NCBI GenBank assembly: GCA_030550025.1 | Contig: JAUQQC010000009.1 | Coordinates: 45,495 to 109,494 of the forward strand | DNA: 64,000 nt | Direction of reading: 5' to 3' | Source: Acidobacteriota bacterium | Lineage (GTDB): Bacteria; Acidobacteriota; Blastocatellia; HR10 | Shown: piece by piece, positions 44,086 through 53,504 of the stretch | Layout: every line of letters starts with the position of its first letter | Position numbering within the stretch: the stretch's first letter is position 1 | Made by a program: the position numbers and the translations under genes | Notes under the pieces: model-generated | What the model was told of the DNA's origin: nothing | Database searches by the model: none | Seen by the model: the letters and a program-made list of their open reading frames with translations, nothing else

Positions 44086-45771
44086 ATGGGACGATTCAGC
44101 CGATGGCCGATGTTCGTGCTCTTTCTCTCCTCTGCCTTCGCCTGCCAACAGAGCGGGCAGATGGCCTCGCTTCAAGAAGCGCTCAACAGCATCACGGCCG
44201 AGGGACTGGCCGCGCATATTCAGCGCCTCGCCTCCGACGAGTTCGAAGGGAGAGCGCCTGCGAGTCGTGGCGAGGAGTTGACGGTTCGCTATTTGATCGA
44301 GCAGTTTCAACGGTTCGGGCTGCGGCCGGGGAATCCCGATGGGACGTATATTCAGAAAGTGCCGCTTGTCGGGATCACGGCTGATCCCTCGGCTTCGCTC
44401 GCGATCACAGCCGGTGGGAAGCGGATGATGCTCCGATACGGAGAGGACTTCGTCGCTTGGACGCGCCGCGTCGTGGAGACCTCACGCGTCGAAGCGGACC
44501 TCATCTTCGTCGGCTACGGCGTTCAAGCGCCCGAGTTCCAGTGGGACGACTTCAAAGGGGCGGACGTGAAAGGGAAGGTGCTCGTCGTCCTCATCAACGA
44601 TCCACCGGTGCCCGATCCGAATGATCCCTCGCGGTTGGATGAACGCGTCTTTGGCGGGCGCGCGATGACCTACTACGGTCGCTGGACCTACAAGTTCGAG
44701 AAGGCCGCCGAATTGGGGGCCGCCGGTGCTTTGATCATTCACGAGACGGAACCGGCTGGGTATCCTTGGGCCGTTGTGCGCGGCAGTTGGACGGGCGAGC
44801 AATTCGATCTGGTCGCGCCGGATCGCAATATGTCCAAATGCGCTGTCGAGGGGTGGATCACGTATGAGCGAGCGAAGGCGCTCTTTGCAATGGTCGGCAA
44901 GGACCTAGAGGCGCTGAAGAAGGCAGCCATCAACCGGGATTTTCGCCCCGTGCCCCTTGGAGCGCGCATGACGCTCACGTTGCGGAACACGTTGCGCACG
45001 ATCGAGTCGCGCAATGTGATCGCCCGACTGGAGGGAAGCGATCCGAAGCTCAAGGAGGAGTACGTCATCTACGTCGCGCATTGGGATCATCTGGGCATCG
45101 GTCCTGAGGTGAATGGAGACCGAATCTACAACGGCGCTGTGGACAATGCCTCCGGGACGGCGGGCTTGCTGGAGATCGCCCGTGCATATGCGCGCCTTCG
45201 GCCATCGCCACGGCGTTCGATCCTCTTCCTCGCGGTGACGGCCGAGGAGAAAGGGTTGCTCGGATCGCGCTATTACGCCGAGAACCCGCTCTATCCGTTG
45301 GAGCGAACCGTCGCCGTCATCAATATGGACGGGTTGAACGTGTACGGTCGGACGCGCGACATCACGGTCATCGGATTGGGGAATTCGACGCTCGATGAGC
45401 ATGTGCGAGCCGTGGCCGCGGAGCAGGGGCGCGTGGTGCGCCCGGACCCGGAGCCGGAGAAAGGGTTCTTCTATCGGTCGGATCACTTCAGCTTCGCCAA
45501 GCAAGGCGTCCCGGCGCTCGATACCGATTCGGGCATCGAGTACATTGGGAAGCCGGAAGGCTGGGGCTTGGAGGTACGGCGCAAATACACGGCCGAGCGC
45601 TATCATAAGCCGCAGGACGAATTCGATCCGACTTGGGATTTGAGCGGCGCGGTCGAGGATCTGCGGTTGCTCTTCCTGGTGGGCCATCGCGTGGCCAACG
45701 ATGATCGGTGGCCGGAATGGTATCCGGGGACGGAGTTCAAGGCGAAGCGAGAGGCGATGTTGAAGCGCTGA
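44086..45771 (+). CDS. exported M28 zinc aminopeptidase with PA domain
   Basis: 561 residues, start ATG 44086 behind GGGAGGGGGAACA. The N-terminus ([12 protein letters not shown]) could be a lipoprotein signal, though -2 is Phe, which is atypical. A PA-domain region spans about 120-290. The M28 core has likely metal ligands H331 and D333 (AHWDHLGIG), D352 (GAVDNASG), the catalytic EE pair near residue 386 ([10 protein letters not shown]), D415 (INMDG) and H466 ([10 protein letters not shown]). This family handles amino-terminal residues of periplasmic peptides. It is complete in length. Confidence 0.92.
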   Translation: MGRFSRWPMFVLFLSSAFACQQSGQMASLQEALNSITAEGLAAHIQRLASDEFEGRAPASRGEELTVRYLIEQFQRFGLRPGNPDGTYIQKVPLVGITADPSASLAITAGGKRMMLRYGEDFVAWTRRVVETSRVEADLIFVGYGVQAPEFQWDDFKGADVKGKVLVVLINDPPVPDPNDPSRLDERVFGGRAMTYYGRWTYKFEKAAELGAAGALIIHETEPAGYPWAVVRGSWTGEQFDLVAPDRNMSKCAVEGWITYERAKALFAMVGKDLEALKKAAINRDFRPVPLGARMTLTLRNTLRTIESRNVIARLEGSDPKLKEEYVIYVAHWDHLGIGPEVNGDRIYNGAVDNASGTAGLLEIARAYARLRPSPRRSILFLAVTAEEKGLLGSRYYAENPLYPLERTVAVINMDGLNVYGRTRDITVIGLGNSTLDEHVRAVAAEQGRVVRPDPEPEKGFFYRSDHFSFAKQGVPALDTDSGIEYIGKPEGWGLEVRRKYTAERYHKPQDEFDPTWDLSGAVEDLRLLFLVGHRVANDDRWPEWYPGTEFKAKREAMLKR

Positions 45772-45797
45772 GGCGAACGACTCGGGCCGGCGGAGTG

Positions 45798-46724
45798 TCA
45801 TTCGTAGAGCGGAGGCTCGCCGGGAGGCCGCGTGTGCCATCGTTTGTGGACCCAAAGCCAGTGGTCCGGGTAGCGGCGGATGAACGCTTCCAGGACCTGG
45901 TTGAAGCGCTCGGTGTTGAGTCGGACATCGCGTTCGAGATCCCCGGTTCGGATGAGGGGGATGGGTGGATCGAAATGGAGCACGTGCGTGCGCGTCCGCT
46001 CATCCCAGATGAGGAAGCCGGGGACGACGGGGGCTTCCGTGCGCAGCGCCAAACGTGCAAGAAGAGGGGACGTGCACGCCGGACGTCCGAAGAAGTCGCA
46101 GAAGAGGCCTTCGTGTGGTTGTGTGTTCAGGTCCATGAGGACGCCGATCGTCTCCCCTTGGCGCAGCGCTATGAGGACGCGCCGCGCGGCATCGCGCTTG
46201 GGGATGAGGTAATTGCCGCTCAGCGTGCGGTAGGTCTCGATCAAGCGATCAAGGAGCGGGTTGTCCAAGGGGCGAACCAAAAAGGCCATTCGATAGCCAT
46301 AGAGCGCGTGAGCGAAGGCGCTCAGTTCCCACGCGCCGAAGTGAGCCGTGAGGATGAGCACGCCGCGCCCTTGCGCCCGCGCGCGCTCGTAATGTTCCAA
46401 TCCCTCGTAGGTGACGATCGCGCGAATCGTCTCGCGCGTCAGCTTGGGGAATTGGCTGAATTCGCCCAGCAACCGTCCCAGGTTCCGAAACGCGCGCTTG
46501 AGGAGGCGGCGTCGCTCGCGCGAGCGCAGTTCCGGAAAGACGAGGGCGAGGTTGCGGTGACCAACCCGCCGCAGTCGGCCCCAGGCATAGTAGACGAGAA
46601 GTCCAAACCACTCCCCGGTGACGAGAGCCCAGGATCGTGGAAGACGTCCTAAGGCTTTCAATATGAGCCAAGCGGGTCCATATTCGAGCCAGTGCCGTAG
46701 GGTCGTCCCCCGCTGCTCGGTCAT
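45798..46724 (-). CDS. LpxL/HtrB-family lipid A acyltransferase
   Basis: 308 residues. The catalytic H-x4-E is H128 and E133 (TAHFGAWELSA). ARRVLIALRQGETIGVLMDLN and FFGRPACTSPLLARLAL are conserved, and an N-terminal hydrophobic helix anchors the enzyme at the inner membrane. It adds a late acyl chain to Kdo-lipid A, which indicates an outer membrane with LPS-like lipid. It is convergent with the M28 gene, 26 bp apart. Confidence 0.9.
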   Translation of the reverse strand: MTEQRGTTLRHWLEYGPAWLILKALGRLPRSWALVTGEWFGLLVYYAWGRLRRVGHRNLALVFPELRSRERRRLLKRAFRNLGRLLGEFSQFPKLTRETIRAIVTYEGLEHYERARAQGRGVLILTAHFGAWELSAFAHALYGYRMAFLVRPLDNPLLDRLIETYRTLSGNYLIPKRDAARRVLIALRQGETIGVLMDLNTQPHEGLFCDFFGRPACTSPLLARLALRTEAPVVPGFLIWDERTRTHVLHFDPPIPLIRTGDLERDVRLNTERFNQVLEAFIRRYPDHWLWVHKRWHTRPPGEPPLYE

Positions 46725-46827
46725 TGTCGGCGCACCCGCTGAGACGCCTTTGAGGAAGCCAAGCTAGCACACCTGCGAGGGGCTGTCAAACCCGGCCTCG
46801 GTGAGCGCAGCCAGCGCTCGCGGGAAC

Positions 46828-46857
46828 TTCCGTCAGTGTGGGCGCATCTGCCATAAT
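46828..46857 (+). promoter_or_regulatory. possible promoter for the VWFA gene
   Basis: TTCCGT (46828-46833), 18-bp spacer and CATAAT (46852-46857). The -10 end is only 9 bp before ATG 46867. The -35 is poor. Confidence 0.3.
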
Positions 46858-46866
46858 GGGAATCTT

Positions 46867-47883
46867 ATGCGACGCGGGAAGTGGTACGCGATTGTGCTGC
46901 TGCTTGTGTTCGGCAGCGCGTGGGCGCAAAGCGGTCGGCGCCTTCCGACCGAACGGCCCAAGGCGACGACGGAGCCGGATGAGACGGCGGTGACGCTTGA
47001 GACGACCGAGGTGATCGTCCCGGTGACCGTGCGCGACCGATACGGGCGCTTGATTCGAGGCCTCAGCCGTTATGATTTCATCCTGTATGAAGACGGCGTG
47101 CGGCAAGAGATCACGGATTTCGCCGTCGGTACGGTGCCGGTGAACGTCGTCTTGCTCATTGACGTTTCCGGAAGCGTCGCCACGGAGATCAACGACATTC
47201 GCCTCGCCGCTTTGGCGTTCCTCAATGCCTTGGGACCAAAGGATCGCGTCGCGATCATCCGCTTCAATCATAAAGTCGAGGAAGTGCTCGATTGGGAGAC
47301 CGATAAGTTGCGCCTGCAGCGCGCGCTCTTTCAATTGCCGGCTGTAGGGAACACGGCCTTCTATAAAGCGCTCTCCGTAGCGGCGAACAAGCTGAAGGCG
47401 GTCGAGGGACGGCGCGCGATCCTTCTCTTCACGGATGGGGTGGATACCTACGATGGACCGGATCAAAAGACATTCGCAGAGGCCCTGGAAGCCGTGCGGC
47501 GGGCCGAGGCCATCGTCTACGTGATCAGCAAGGCGAAGGCCATTCGCGCCTTCCTAAGGGGCGAGCGTTCACCCTTCATCTTCCGGCCGCTTGATCCAAA
47601 TGATTTCTATGTGCGACTCTACCTGCAGGTGCTCGATCAAGCCGAGGAGCAACTCATCGAATTGGCGGAGAAGACGGGTGGGCGAATCTATTTCCCCTTG
47701 GAGCAATCCGAATTGCGGGAGGCATACGCGCAGATCGCTGAGGAGTTGAGCACCCAGTACATCCTGCGCTACGTGCCGAAGAATACGGCGCGTGATGGAC
47801 GTTTTCGGCGAATTCGCGTGATGACGGGGAATCCGGCTTACATCGCGATCGCGCGAGAGGGATACTATGCTCCGAACCGGTAG
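46867..47883 (+). CDS. exported VWFA-domain protein, acidobacterial type
   Basis: 338 residues with a signal peptide (YAIVLLLVFGSAWAQ). The region about 45-90 (VIVPVTVRDRYGRLIRGLS, YDFILYEDGVRQEITDFAVG) and the VWA domain with the MIDAS motif DVSGS (D99, S101, S103), then FTDGVDTYDG, match the VWFA-related acidobacterial domain. C-terminal AEELSTQYILRYVP is also typical. It binds metal ions and probably other proteins at the periphery. Start ATG 46867 has GGGAATCTT upstream but no strong ribosome site. It overlaps the next gene by 17 bp. Confidence 0.9.
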   Translation: MRRGKWYAIVLLLVFGSAWAQSGRRLPTERPKATTEPDETAVTLETTEVIVPVTVRDRYGRLIRGLSRYDFILYEDGVRQEITDFAVGTVPVNVVLLIDVSGSVATEINDIRLAALAFLNALGPKDRVAIIRFNHKVEEVLDWETDKLRLQRALFQLPAVGNTAFYKALSVAANKLKAVEGRRAILLFTDGVDTYDGPDQKTFAEALEAVRRAEAIVYVISKAKAIRAFLRGERSPFIFRPLDPNDFYVRLYLQVLDQAEEQLIELAEKTGGRIYFPLEQSELREAYAQIAEELSTQYILRYVPKNTARDGRFRRIRVMTGNPAYIAIAREGYYAPNR

Positions 47884-48658
47884 CTTGCTTGACTTCGCCG
47901 TGGAGACGGCCCGCGAGGCAGGCGCACTGCTGCGAGATCATTTCGGCCGGGCTGTAGACGTCAGCTATAAGTCGAGTCCAATTGATTTGGTGACCGAAGC
48001 TGACCTCCTCTCGGAGGCGCTCATCAAGGAGCGGATCGCGACGCGCTATCCGCGGCATGCGATCCTAGCCGAGGAAAGCGGCCATCAGGAAGGAGTCTCC
48101 GAATACCGGTGGCTCATCGATCCTCTGGATGGGACGACCAACTACGCGCATGGATATCCGTTCTTTTGCGTCACGCTGGCCTTGGAGTATCGGGGAGAGA
48201 TCGTGCTGGGCGTCGCTTATGATCCGCTGCGCGAGGAACTCTTCGTCGCCGAGCGCGGGGCGGGGGCGACGCTCAATGGTCGCCCGATTCGCGTCTCGCG
48301 CACGGAGGCGTTGGCCAAGGGGTTGCTCGCGACGGGATTTCCGTACACCATCCGTAGTCGGCCCGATGAGAGCCTGACGTATTTCGCGCGATTCGTGAAG
48401 ACGGCTCAGGCGATCCGACGCGATGGATCGGCCGTGCTCGATCTCTGCTATCTGGCTTGCGGGCGGTTCGACGGCTTCTGGGAACTGGGATTGAAACCCT
48501 GGGACATGGCGGCGGGCGCCCTCATGGTCGAGGAAGCCGGTGGGCGCGTCACCCGCTTCGATGGGAGCCCATTTCGCCTCTTTGAGCCGGAGATCTTGGC
48601 CAGCAATGGCCTCATCCACGAGGAGATGATCGCCGTCCTCGCCGGAACCGGGGCCTGA
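47867..48658 (+). CDS. inositol monophosphatase-family phosphatase
   Basis: 263 residues. Metal-site motifs are AEESG (E67 region), IDPLDGTTN (D85, D88) and LKPWDMAAGALMVEEAGG. The family includes inositol monophosphatase, histidinol phosphatase and fructose-1,6-bisphosphatase; the substrate cannot be told. The start ATG lies 17 bp inside the VWFA gene, so the two are co-translated. It ends 18 bp before the small Cys protein. Confidence 0.9.
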   Translation: MLRTGSLLDFAVETAREAGALLRDHFGRAVDVSYKSSPIDLVTEADLLSEALIKERIATRYPRHAILAEESGHQEGVSEYRWLIDPLDGTTNYAHGYPFFCVTLALEYRGEIVLGVAYDPLREELFVAERGAGATLNGRPIRVSRTEALAKGLLATGFPYTIRSRPDESLTYFARFVKTAQAIRRDGSAVLDLCYLACGRFDGFWELGLKPWDMAAGALMVEEAGGRVTRFDGSPFRLFEPEILASNGLIHEEMIAVLAGTGA

Positions 48659-48676
48659 GCGATGGAGAGAAGGACA

Positions 48677-48916
48677 ATGGTCACGTTGACACGATCTTGT
48701 TCCCTTTGTCACCGAGAACTCACGATCCCCTTGCCTGAGCGGAATCCTTCGGAAGACCTCCAACTCCTCTCACATGCCGCCATCGCCTGCGCCGATTGCG
48801 TGCAGCGGCTCGGGCAACATCCCGAGGATCGGTATGTGGTGCTCCTTGGGGCTTATTATCGCAAGGTCGGTACCGTCCATGTGAAGATCGCTCCGGTCGG
48901 CGCCTTTCATGGATGA
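48677..48916 (+). CDS. small two-CxxC zinc-ribbon-like protein
   Basis: 79 residues, cytoplasmic. Two pairs, CSLC and CADC about 30 residues apart, form a zinc-ribbon-like site; the rest (YVVLLGAYYRKVGTVHVKI) is a strand region. No family recognised. ATG 48677 has GGAGAGAAGGACA; an upstream ATG at 48662 gives 84 residues. It is the last of the VWFA cluster. Confidence 0.65.
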   Translation: MVTLTRSCSLCHRELTIPLPERNPSEDLQLLSHAAIACADCVQRLGQHPEDRYVVLLGAYYRKVGTVHVKIAPVGAFHG

Positions 48917-48948
48917 GCGCGGTCCGGCTAAGGGGGAGCAAAAAAACC

Positions 48949-48977
48949 TTGCTGAAGGTGAAAAGTTGAAGTATGCT
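48949..48977 (+). promoter_or_regulatory. sigma-70-type promoter for the small membrane protein
   Basis: TTGCTG (48949-48954), 17-bp spacer, TATGCT (48972-48977), 53 bp before ATG 49031. Confidence 0.45.
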
Positions 48978-49030
48978 TTGTGAGCATCCTTGGGGCTGTG
49001 GAGACTCCATTTGAGATTAGGGAGGGAGTG

Positions 49031-49240
49031 ATGAGGAAAGGACTCGCGGCTGCGGTAATCGGGATGGTTTCGCTAGTCCTGAGTACGGCTTCGATCCTAC
49101 CTTCGGTCATTATTCTCCTTCTGGTCGTCCTGGGGCTGTCACCAGCAATCCTCAATATCGGAGTCTTCGCTGGGGCTGTGCTTATCACCCTCTTGGCCCC
49201 CGTCTTGACTCCTCAGCAGATCATCTTGCTCGTCTTCTGA
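49031..49240 (+). CDS. 69-residue hydrophobic membrane protein
   Basis: Start MRKGLAAAVIGMVSLVLSTAS with a GGGAGGGAG ribosome site (7 bp). Two strong hydrophobic segments (about 5-18 and 24-47), and a third towards the C-terminus (QQIILLVF), but no charge except the first few residues. No family recognised. It has its own promoter and sits alone before the DUF4097 gene, which is convergent. Small size and hydrophobicity recall bacterial stress peptides, but this is unproven. Confidence 0.55.
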   Translation: MRKGLAAAVIGMVSLVLSTASILPSVIILLLVVLGLSPAILNIGVFAGAVLITLLAPVLTPQQIILLVF

Positions 49241-49271
49241 CCGAGAGGAGGAGTCCCGGAGCCTTTTGGAT

Positions 49272-50078
49272 TCACCGATGTCGCACGCGGATGCGGCCGG
49301 AATGAGTCCGGAGTTTGAGGAGGGCGCTTCCGGTCTCGGCGATCCCTTGCAAATGCGAGGGTGTGTGTGTGCGCGTTTGTAAGTGAAGGCCTTCGGCTTC
49401 GATGCGCCCTTCGTGGGTCGAGGCATCGAGAGTGAACGAGCTTTGCGCCGGGACGGCGATCTCGATCGTTCCCGCGCCAGAATAGAAGGTATAGGTGCCG
49501 CGCTCATGGAGGTTCCCGGAGAATACGATGCGCCCCGTCGTCACGCTCATGGCGTCAATGTTCGGGGACGAGATGTCCACCAGCTCGATATCGCCTTCCA
49601 TCGTCGAGAGCTTCATGTGACCGCGCACACCGTGAACGCGGATCTTTCCGCCGATGGTCGAAGCTTCGATGGCGCAGTCAACAGGAACCTTCACCTCCAA
49701 ATCCACTGCGTCGAGGCTAGTCGCGCGGCGCCTTTGGACCTTCACGGTCAGGACGTCGTTGAAGAAACGAATGTCCACGTGCGCGCTGGAGGACGCCACC
49801 GTCATGGCGAGCTGAATCTCCCGACGCGCCCACGCTTGTACGGAGACATTCCCTCGAAGCGAGGTGTTCATAAGCACAACGCTTGGGGTCGAACCGACGG
49901 GGAACGTCCGCACCACGGGTTGGGATCGTGCGGATCCCACGCGCGCTTGGGCGAGGGTCGGGGCGGGAAGAATGATCCCTCCACAGAGCAATCCAGTGAG
50001 ACCGAACTTCAGAGCAGCGCTCCTCCTTTTGCCGATCTGTTGTTTCATCGTCAGCATTGGAGGCGCGTGACGGCCCAT
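49272..50078 (-). CDS. exported DUF4097-like protein
   Basis: 268 residues (start uncertain; ATG 50048 would give a plainer signal MKQQIGKRRSAALKFGLTG). Hydrophobic core LTGLLCGGIILPAPTLAQA is a signal peptide. The mature part has regular strand turns typical of DUF4097 (IDAMSVTTGRIVFSG, GTIEIAVPAQSSFTLDAST), forming a right-handed beta structure. The ATG at 50078 follows the anti-sigma stop by 1 bp, implying coupling and membership of the ECF operon. Function unknown; the family is common beside ECF regulation. Confidence 0.75.
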   Translation of the reverse strand: MGRHAPPMLTMKQQIGKRRSAALKFGLTGLLCGGIILPAPTLAQARVGSARSQPVVRTFPVGSTPSVVLMNTSLRGNVSVQAWARREIQLAMTVASSSAHVDIRFFNDVLTVKVQRRRATSLDAVDLEVKVPVDCAIEASTIGGKIRVHGVRGHMKLSTMEGDIELVDISSPNIDAMSVTTGRIVFSGNLHERGTYTFYSGAGTIEIAVPAQSSFTLDASTHEGRIEAEGLHLQTRTHTPSHLQGIAETGSALLKLRTHSGRIRVRHR

Positions 50079-50079
50079 G

Positions 50080-50772
50080 CTATAGCTCGGAGAACCGCTT
50101 CAGCAGCTCGAGCTTGGCTTTCAAAGCGCCGAGGTAGAGTTCCCGAAGGACTGCGTCCTTGGGGTTGCGCTCTAAGCCCTGGCGACAGTGCGCTAGGGAG
50201 CGTTCGACCGTTTCCAGGGCGCGCCGGAAACAGGCTTCGGTCTCCGCATCCCAGAACGGGCGTCGCTGCTGGATTTGACGCTCCAGGGCCGCAATCCGCT
50301 GCTGCACGATCTCTCTCTCGACCGTGGGCTTATGGACGAGAATGAGTGCAGTCGGTTGAATCTCCAGGAGCGAAGGAGTAAGGGCGCTCCATTGGACGGG
50401 AGGCGAAACGTGCGCCTCTTGAGATCCTGGCACGGGAGAACGGGATCGAAGGAGCGCTCCCACTAATAGAGCGATCGTGACGACGGCGGCCGCAGCGAAA
50501 ACCGGCCGCATCCACAATCGCTGAATCCTCTTGGGGACACTGTCTGCTCGCGTCTCGGCTGCGATCGCCGCCGCGATCCGCTCCCAGAGCTGAGGACTTG
50601 GTTCGTATTCAGGCAGCTCGCGGCTGAGTTGGCGAAGGTAGAGCAGATCCTCGCAGATCGTCCGGCAATTCCCACATTCTTGCAGGTGCCGTTCCACGTC
50701 AAGCCGTTCGCGCTCTAAGAGTAGGCCGTCAATGTAGTCGGAGAGCCGATCTTGATACTTCGCACAGGACAT
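50080..50772 (-). CDS. membrane anti-sigma factor with zinc (ZAS) domain
   Basis: 230 residues. Residues 1-45 hold the ZAS-like zinc site H-x3-C-x2-C (RHLQECGNC), one membrane helix lies at about 91-108 (VFAAAAVVTIALLVGALL), and a periplasmic C-terminal coiled/basic region follows. It should hold the ECF sigma factor inactive until an envelope signal. The gene starts 3 bp after the sigma gene stop. The periplasmic sensor is not a known domain. Confidence 0.85.
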   Translation of the reverse strand: MSCAKYQDRLSDYIDGLLLERERLDVERHLQECGNCRTICEDLLYLRQLSRELPEYEPSPQLWERIAAAIAAETRADSVPKRIQRLWMRPVFAAAAVVTIALLVGALLRSRSPVPGSQEAHVSPPVQWSALTPSLLEIQPTALILVHKPTVEREIVQQRIAALERQIQQRRPFWDAETEACFRRALETVERSLAHCRQGLERNPKDAVLRELYLGALKAKLELLKRFSEL

Positions 50773-50775
50773 CGC

Positions 50776-51339
50776 TCACCCCTCCCCTTGTAAGAGGCGT
50801 CGGAGTTTCAACCGCGCCTTGTGAAGTTGCGATTTTGAAGTGCCCACACTGCAGCCGAGCATGGCCGCGATCTCCTCATGCTCATACCCTTCGACATCGT
50901 GTAGAAGGAACACCAGGCGATACCCAGGCGGTAATCTTCGAATGGCCTGTTCCAAGGCGATGCGGTCGAGCACGGGCAGAGGATGCGGTCGCACAACCTC
51001 ACTCATATCCCCTTCCTCCGTCGTCTCTTCCGGTCGAATCCCCTGCTTGCGCCAGTGCATGAGCACTTGATTTACCACCAAGCGGTGCAACCAGGTCGTG
51101 AACGCCGCTTCTCCACGAAAGGTTCCAATCTTGCGGAACACTTGCAGGAACACCTCCTGCGTCATATCCTCAGCATCGGCTGCGTTCCCCAACATCCTCA
51201 GGCACAGCGAATACACGCGACGCCGATGCAACTCGTACAGACGCTCAAACGCCGCGACATCCCCCGCTGCCGATTGGGCTGCGAGTTCGAGATCGGTGAA
51301 GCTGTCTGCCGTTTTCGTGACCACCGCTTCGTAATCCAT
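50776..51339 (-). CDS. ECF-type RNA polymerase sigma factor
   Basis: 187 residues with sigma regions 2 ([39 protein letters not shown]) and 4 ([38 protein letters not shown]). RpoE-like. It heads an operon with its anti-sigma factor and the DUF4097 gene. A sigma-70-type promoter lies upstream. It may also control itself; no typical ECF target was searched for. Confidence 0.92.
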   Translation of the reverse strand: MDYEAVVTKTADSFTDLELAAQSAAGDVAAFERLYELHRRRVYSLCLRMLGNAADAEDMTQEVFLQVFRKIGTFRGEAAFTTWLHRLVVNQVLMHWRKQGIRPEETTEEGDMSEVVRPHPLPVLDRIALEQAIRRLPPGYRLVFLLHDVEGYEHEEIAAMLGCSVGTSKSQLHKARLKLRRLLQGEG

Positions 51340-51408
51340 GGCATCGCAGCAAACGCATCCCGATCTCGCCTACTGCGATGCCTCGTCCTCCGATGTCGTT
51401 GCTTGCAC

Positions 51409-51436
51409 ATTATAGACCGGTTTCCGCAAAAGCCAA
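51409..51436 (-). promoter_or_regulatory. promoter of the ECF sigma operon
   Basis: Minus strand: TTGGCT (51431-51436), 16-bp spacer and consensus TATAAT (51409-51414), 70 bp before ATG 51339. Confidence 0.55.
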
Positions 51437-51542
51437 AGGGTAGTTGCTTTTTGCCCCCACTTTTCTTCCTATCAGCCGTGCTGCTGAAATCGAGTAAGGC
51501 GTAATCGCGTTTCCCAATAGGAGAGAGGAGGACAAAAAGTCG
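51437..51542. other. centre of the divergent sigma-factor intergenic region
   Basis: The 326-bp gap from 51340 to 51665 carries the ECF promoter on the minus strand and the rpoD promoter on the plus strand. This central part has a purine-rich GGAGAGAGGAGGACAAAAAG stretch and no gene or repeat. Confidence 0.4.
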
Positions 51543-51571
51543 TTGCATTTCGATGGTCAGATAAGTATAAT
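51543..51571 (+). promoter_or_regulatory. strong sigma-70 promoter of the primary sigma gene
   Basis: TTGCAT (51543-51548), 17-bp spacer, consensus TATAAT (51566-51571), 94 bp before ATG 51666. Confidence 0.65.
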
Positions 51572-51665
51572 GAGCTGCTCAGCTTGCCGGAGATCGGCTC
51601 GGAGGTCGAGGTCGCGGGGTCTGCAGCGATGCAGGCAGGGAGAGCCCACCTGGGGAGACCGACCT

Positions 51666-53321
51666 ATGAGATACAAAGACGCGCTTGGGGGGGAGTTTCA
51701 CGCTAAAGATGCGTTTTCCCTGACGTTTGAAGATGAGGAGGCCTTCCGAGAGATTTTGGGCTCGTCGCGCGCACTCTCGGAGCTTGAGCAGGAGGGCGAG
51801 TTGATCCAATGGGTGGGGGAGGAGAGGCTCGAGGGATTGGAGGAGGGGGCGGTCGTGCCCGAGTCGGAGTCGGAGTCGGAGGAGGGGGGGATGGATCCCC
51901 TCCGGCTGTATTTCCGAGAGATGAGCGTGGTTCCGTTGCTGACGCGGGAGGACGAGGTTCGGCTCGCGCGGCAGATCGAGCGCGGGCGGAATCGCATGCT
52001 CAAAGCGCTCTTTCGGGTTCCGTTCATCGTTCAGCGGGTTCTCGCGTTGAGAGAGGAATTGAGGCAGGGGCGGCCGCTTTCGGAGGTGATCGTTCTGGCC
52101 GAGTTAGAGGGAGGGGGGAGAGAAGAGGAACAGGCTGAGCGGATGCTCGCTCCCGTTCTGGAGTGGCTTGACGAAGCGGCGCGTCTTCAGGAGCGCGTCG
52201 TTCGATTAGAGGGGCGAATGCTACGTCGAGCCTCGAAGCGGAGATGGTCGAAAGGGCAGTGGGCGTTATGGCGCGCGCGTGTGACGCTGGAGCGATTTCT
52301 ACGCGGGGCAGGGGCGGAACGGGCGTGTCGCGCGGAATTCACCGAGCAATTTCTCCAGCAGTTGATCGGCGCTGTACGAGATGCGGCTCAGGCGCTTGAT
52401 CAAGCGATGGCTTCTGTGCGCGCGTTGGAGGAAGCGGCAGAGCGGGCGCGCTCGTGCGCGCGTCGGGCGTCGTTGCGGAAGCGACTTCGCGAAGCGCGGC
52501 GGCGCGTGCGCGCGCTCGAGGCGCGATATGGTCTCTCGGCTCGCGAACTCGCGCGCCTTTGCGAGCGCATCGAGCGAGGGGAGCGCGAGGCTGAGGAGGC
52601 GCGCCAGCGGATGATCGAAGCGAATCTGCGTTTGGTCGTTTCGATCGCCAAGCGGCACGTGAATCGGGGGTTGCCTTTCCTTGACCTCATTCAGGAGGGG
52701 AACATCGGCTTGATGCGAGCTGTAGAGAAGTTCGATTGGCGGCGTGGATACAAGTTCTCCACCTATGCGACATGGTGGATCCGACAGGCCATGACGCGCG
52801 CTATTGCCGATCAGGCGCGCACGATTCGCCTCCCGGTCCACATGATCGAAGCGCTCCACCGGATGGTGCGCGCATCGCGGCAGTTGGTGCAGGAGTTGGG
52901 GCGGGAGCCAACACCGGAGGAGATTGCTGCGCGCTTGGGCGTCTCGGTGGCCAAGGTCGCGCACATGCTCAAGATCGCTCAGGACCCGCTTTCGTTGGAG
53001 ACTCCCATCGGCGATGACGAGGGGGCCACTCTCGGGCATTTCATCGAAGATCGGACGGTTCGGAGTCCGATGGAAGATGTCCTGATGGCCGATCGGTGGC
53101 GGGTGACCGAAGAGGCCTTGCGCCTGCTCAGTGAGCGCGAGGCGACGATCCTGCGCATGCGCTTTGGGCTTCCGCCTTACGATCAGGAATACACGTTGGA
53201 GGAGATCGGTCGGGAGCTCCGCGTCACGCGCGAACGCATTCGGCAGATCGAAGCCAAGGCCATTAAGAAACTCCGCCATCCATCGCGAGCGCACGCGCTG
53301 CGCTCGTTCGCGAGCCCGTGA
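51666..53321 (+). CDS. rpoD: primary RNA polymerase sigma factor (RpoD/SigA)
   Basis: 551 residues. An acidic N-terminal region, with a GAGTCG hexamer repeat coding ESESESEE near residues 66-73, precedes region 1.2 ([19 protein letters not shown]). A long, Arg/Glu-rich non-conserved region (about 115-310) is inserted before region 2 ([36 protein letters not shown]), region 3 and region 4 ([20 protein letters not shown], then [11 protein letters not shown], a signature of primary sigma factors). ATG 51666 was chosen because region homology starts after it and GGGGAGACC lies upstream. It reads the -35/-10 boxes noted in this window. Confidence 0.95.
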   Translation: MRYKDALGGEFHAKDAFSLTFEDEEAFREILGSSRALSELEQEGELIQWVGEERLEGLEEGAVVPESESESEEGGMDPLRLYFREMSVVPLLTREDEVRLARQIERGRNRMLKALFRVPFIVQRVLALREELRQGRPLSEVIVLAELEGGGREEEQAERMLAPVLEWLDEAARLQERVVRLEGRMLRRASKRRWSKGQWALWRARVTLERFLRGAGAERACRAEFTEQFLQQLIGAVRDAAQALDQAMASVRALEEAAERARSCARRASLRKRLREARRRVRALEARYGLSARELARLCERIERGEREAEEARQRMIEANLRLVVSIAKRHVNRGLPFLDLIQEGNIGLMRAVEKFDWRRGYKFSTYATWWIRQAMTRAIADQARTIRLPVHMIEALHRMVRASRQLVQELGREPTPEEIAARLGVSVAKVAHMLKIAQDPLSLETPIGDDEGATLGHFIEDRTVRSPMEDVLMADRWRVTEEALRLLSEREATILRMRFGLPPYDQEYTLEEIGRELRVTRERIRQIEAKAIKKLRHPSRAHALRSFASP

Positions 53322-53504
53322 GCGCGCATTGGCCTTTTGCCCTCCGGATCTTCGGATGAAGAACAGCCGATCCGCACTCGCCAGCAGGTGTCGTCTTGTG
53401 TGCTTCGGGTCGGTTTTTTCGCGCTTTCTGGGTGCGCTACAATGGTGACGCTTCCCGATGTCGTCAGGCTGAGGGAGAAATCGTCCGTGAGGAGGGAGTA
53501 GGGG

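Noticed and set aside
51861..51885. GAGTCG hexamer repeat as a phase-variation site in rpoD
   Set aside because: It is in-frame (adds two residues per unit), lies in a tolerant acidic linker, and an essential gene is a poor candidate for phase switching.
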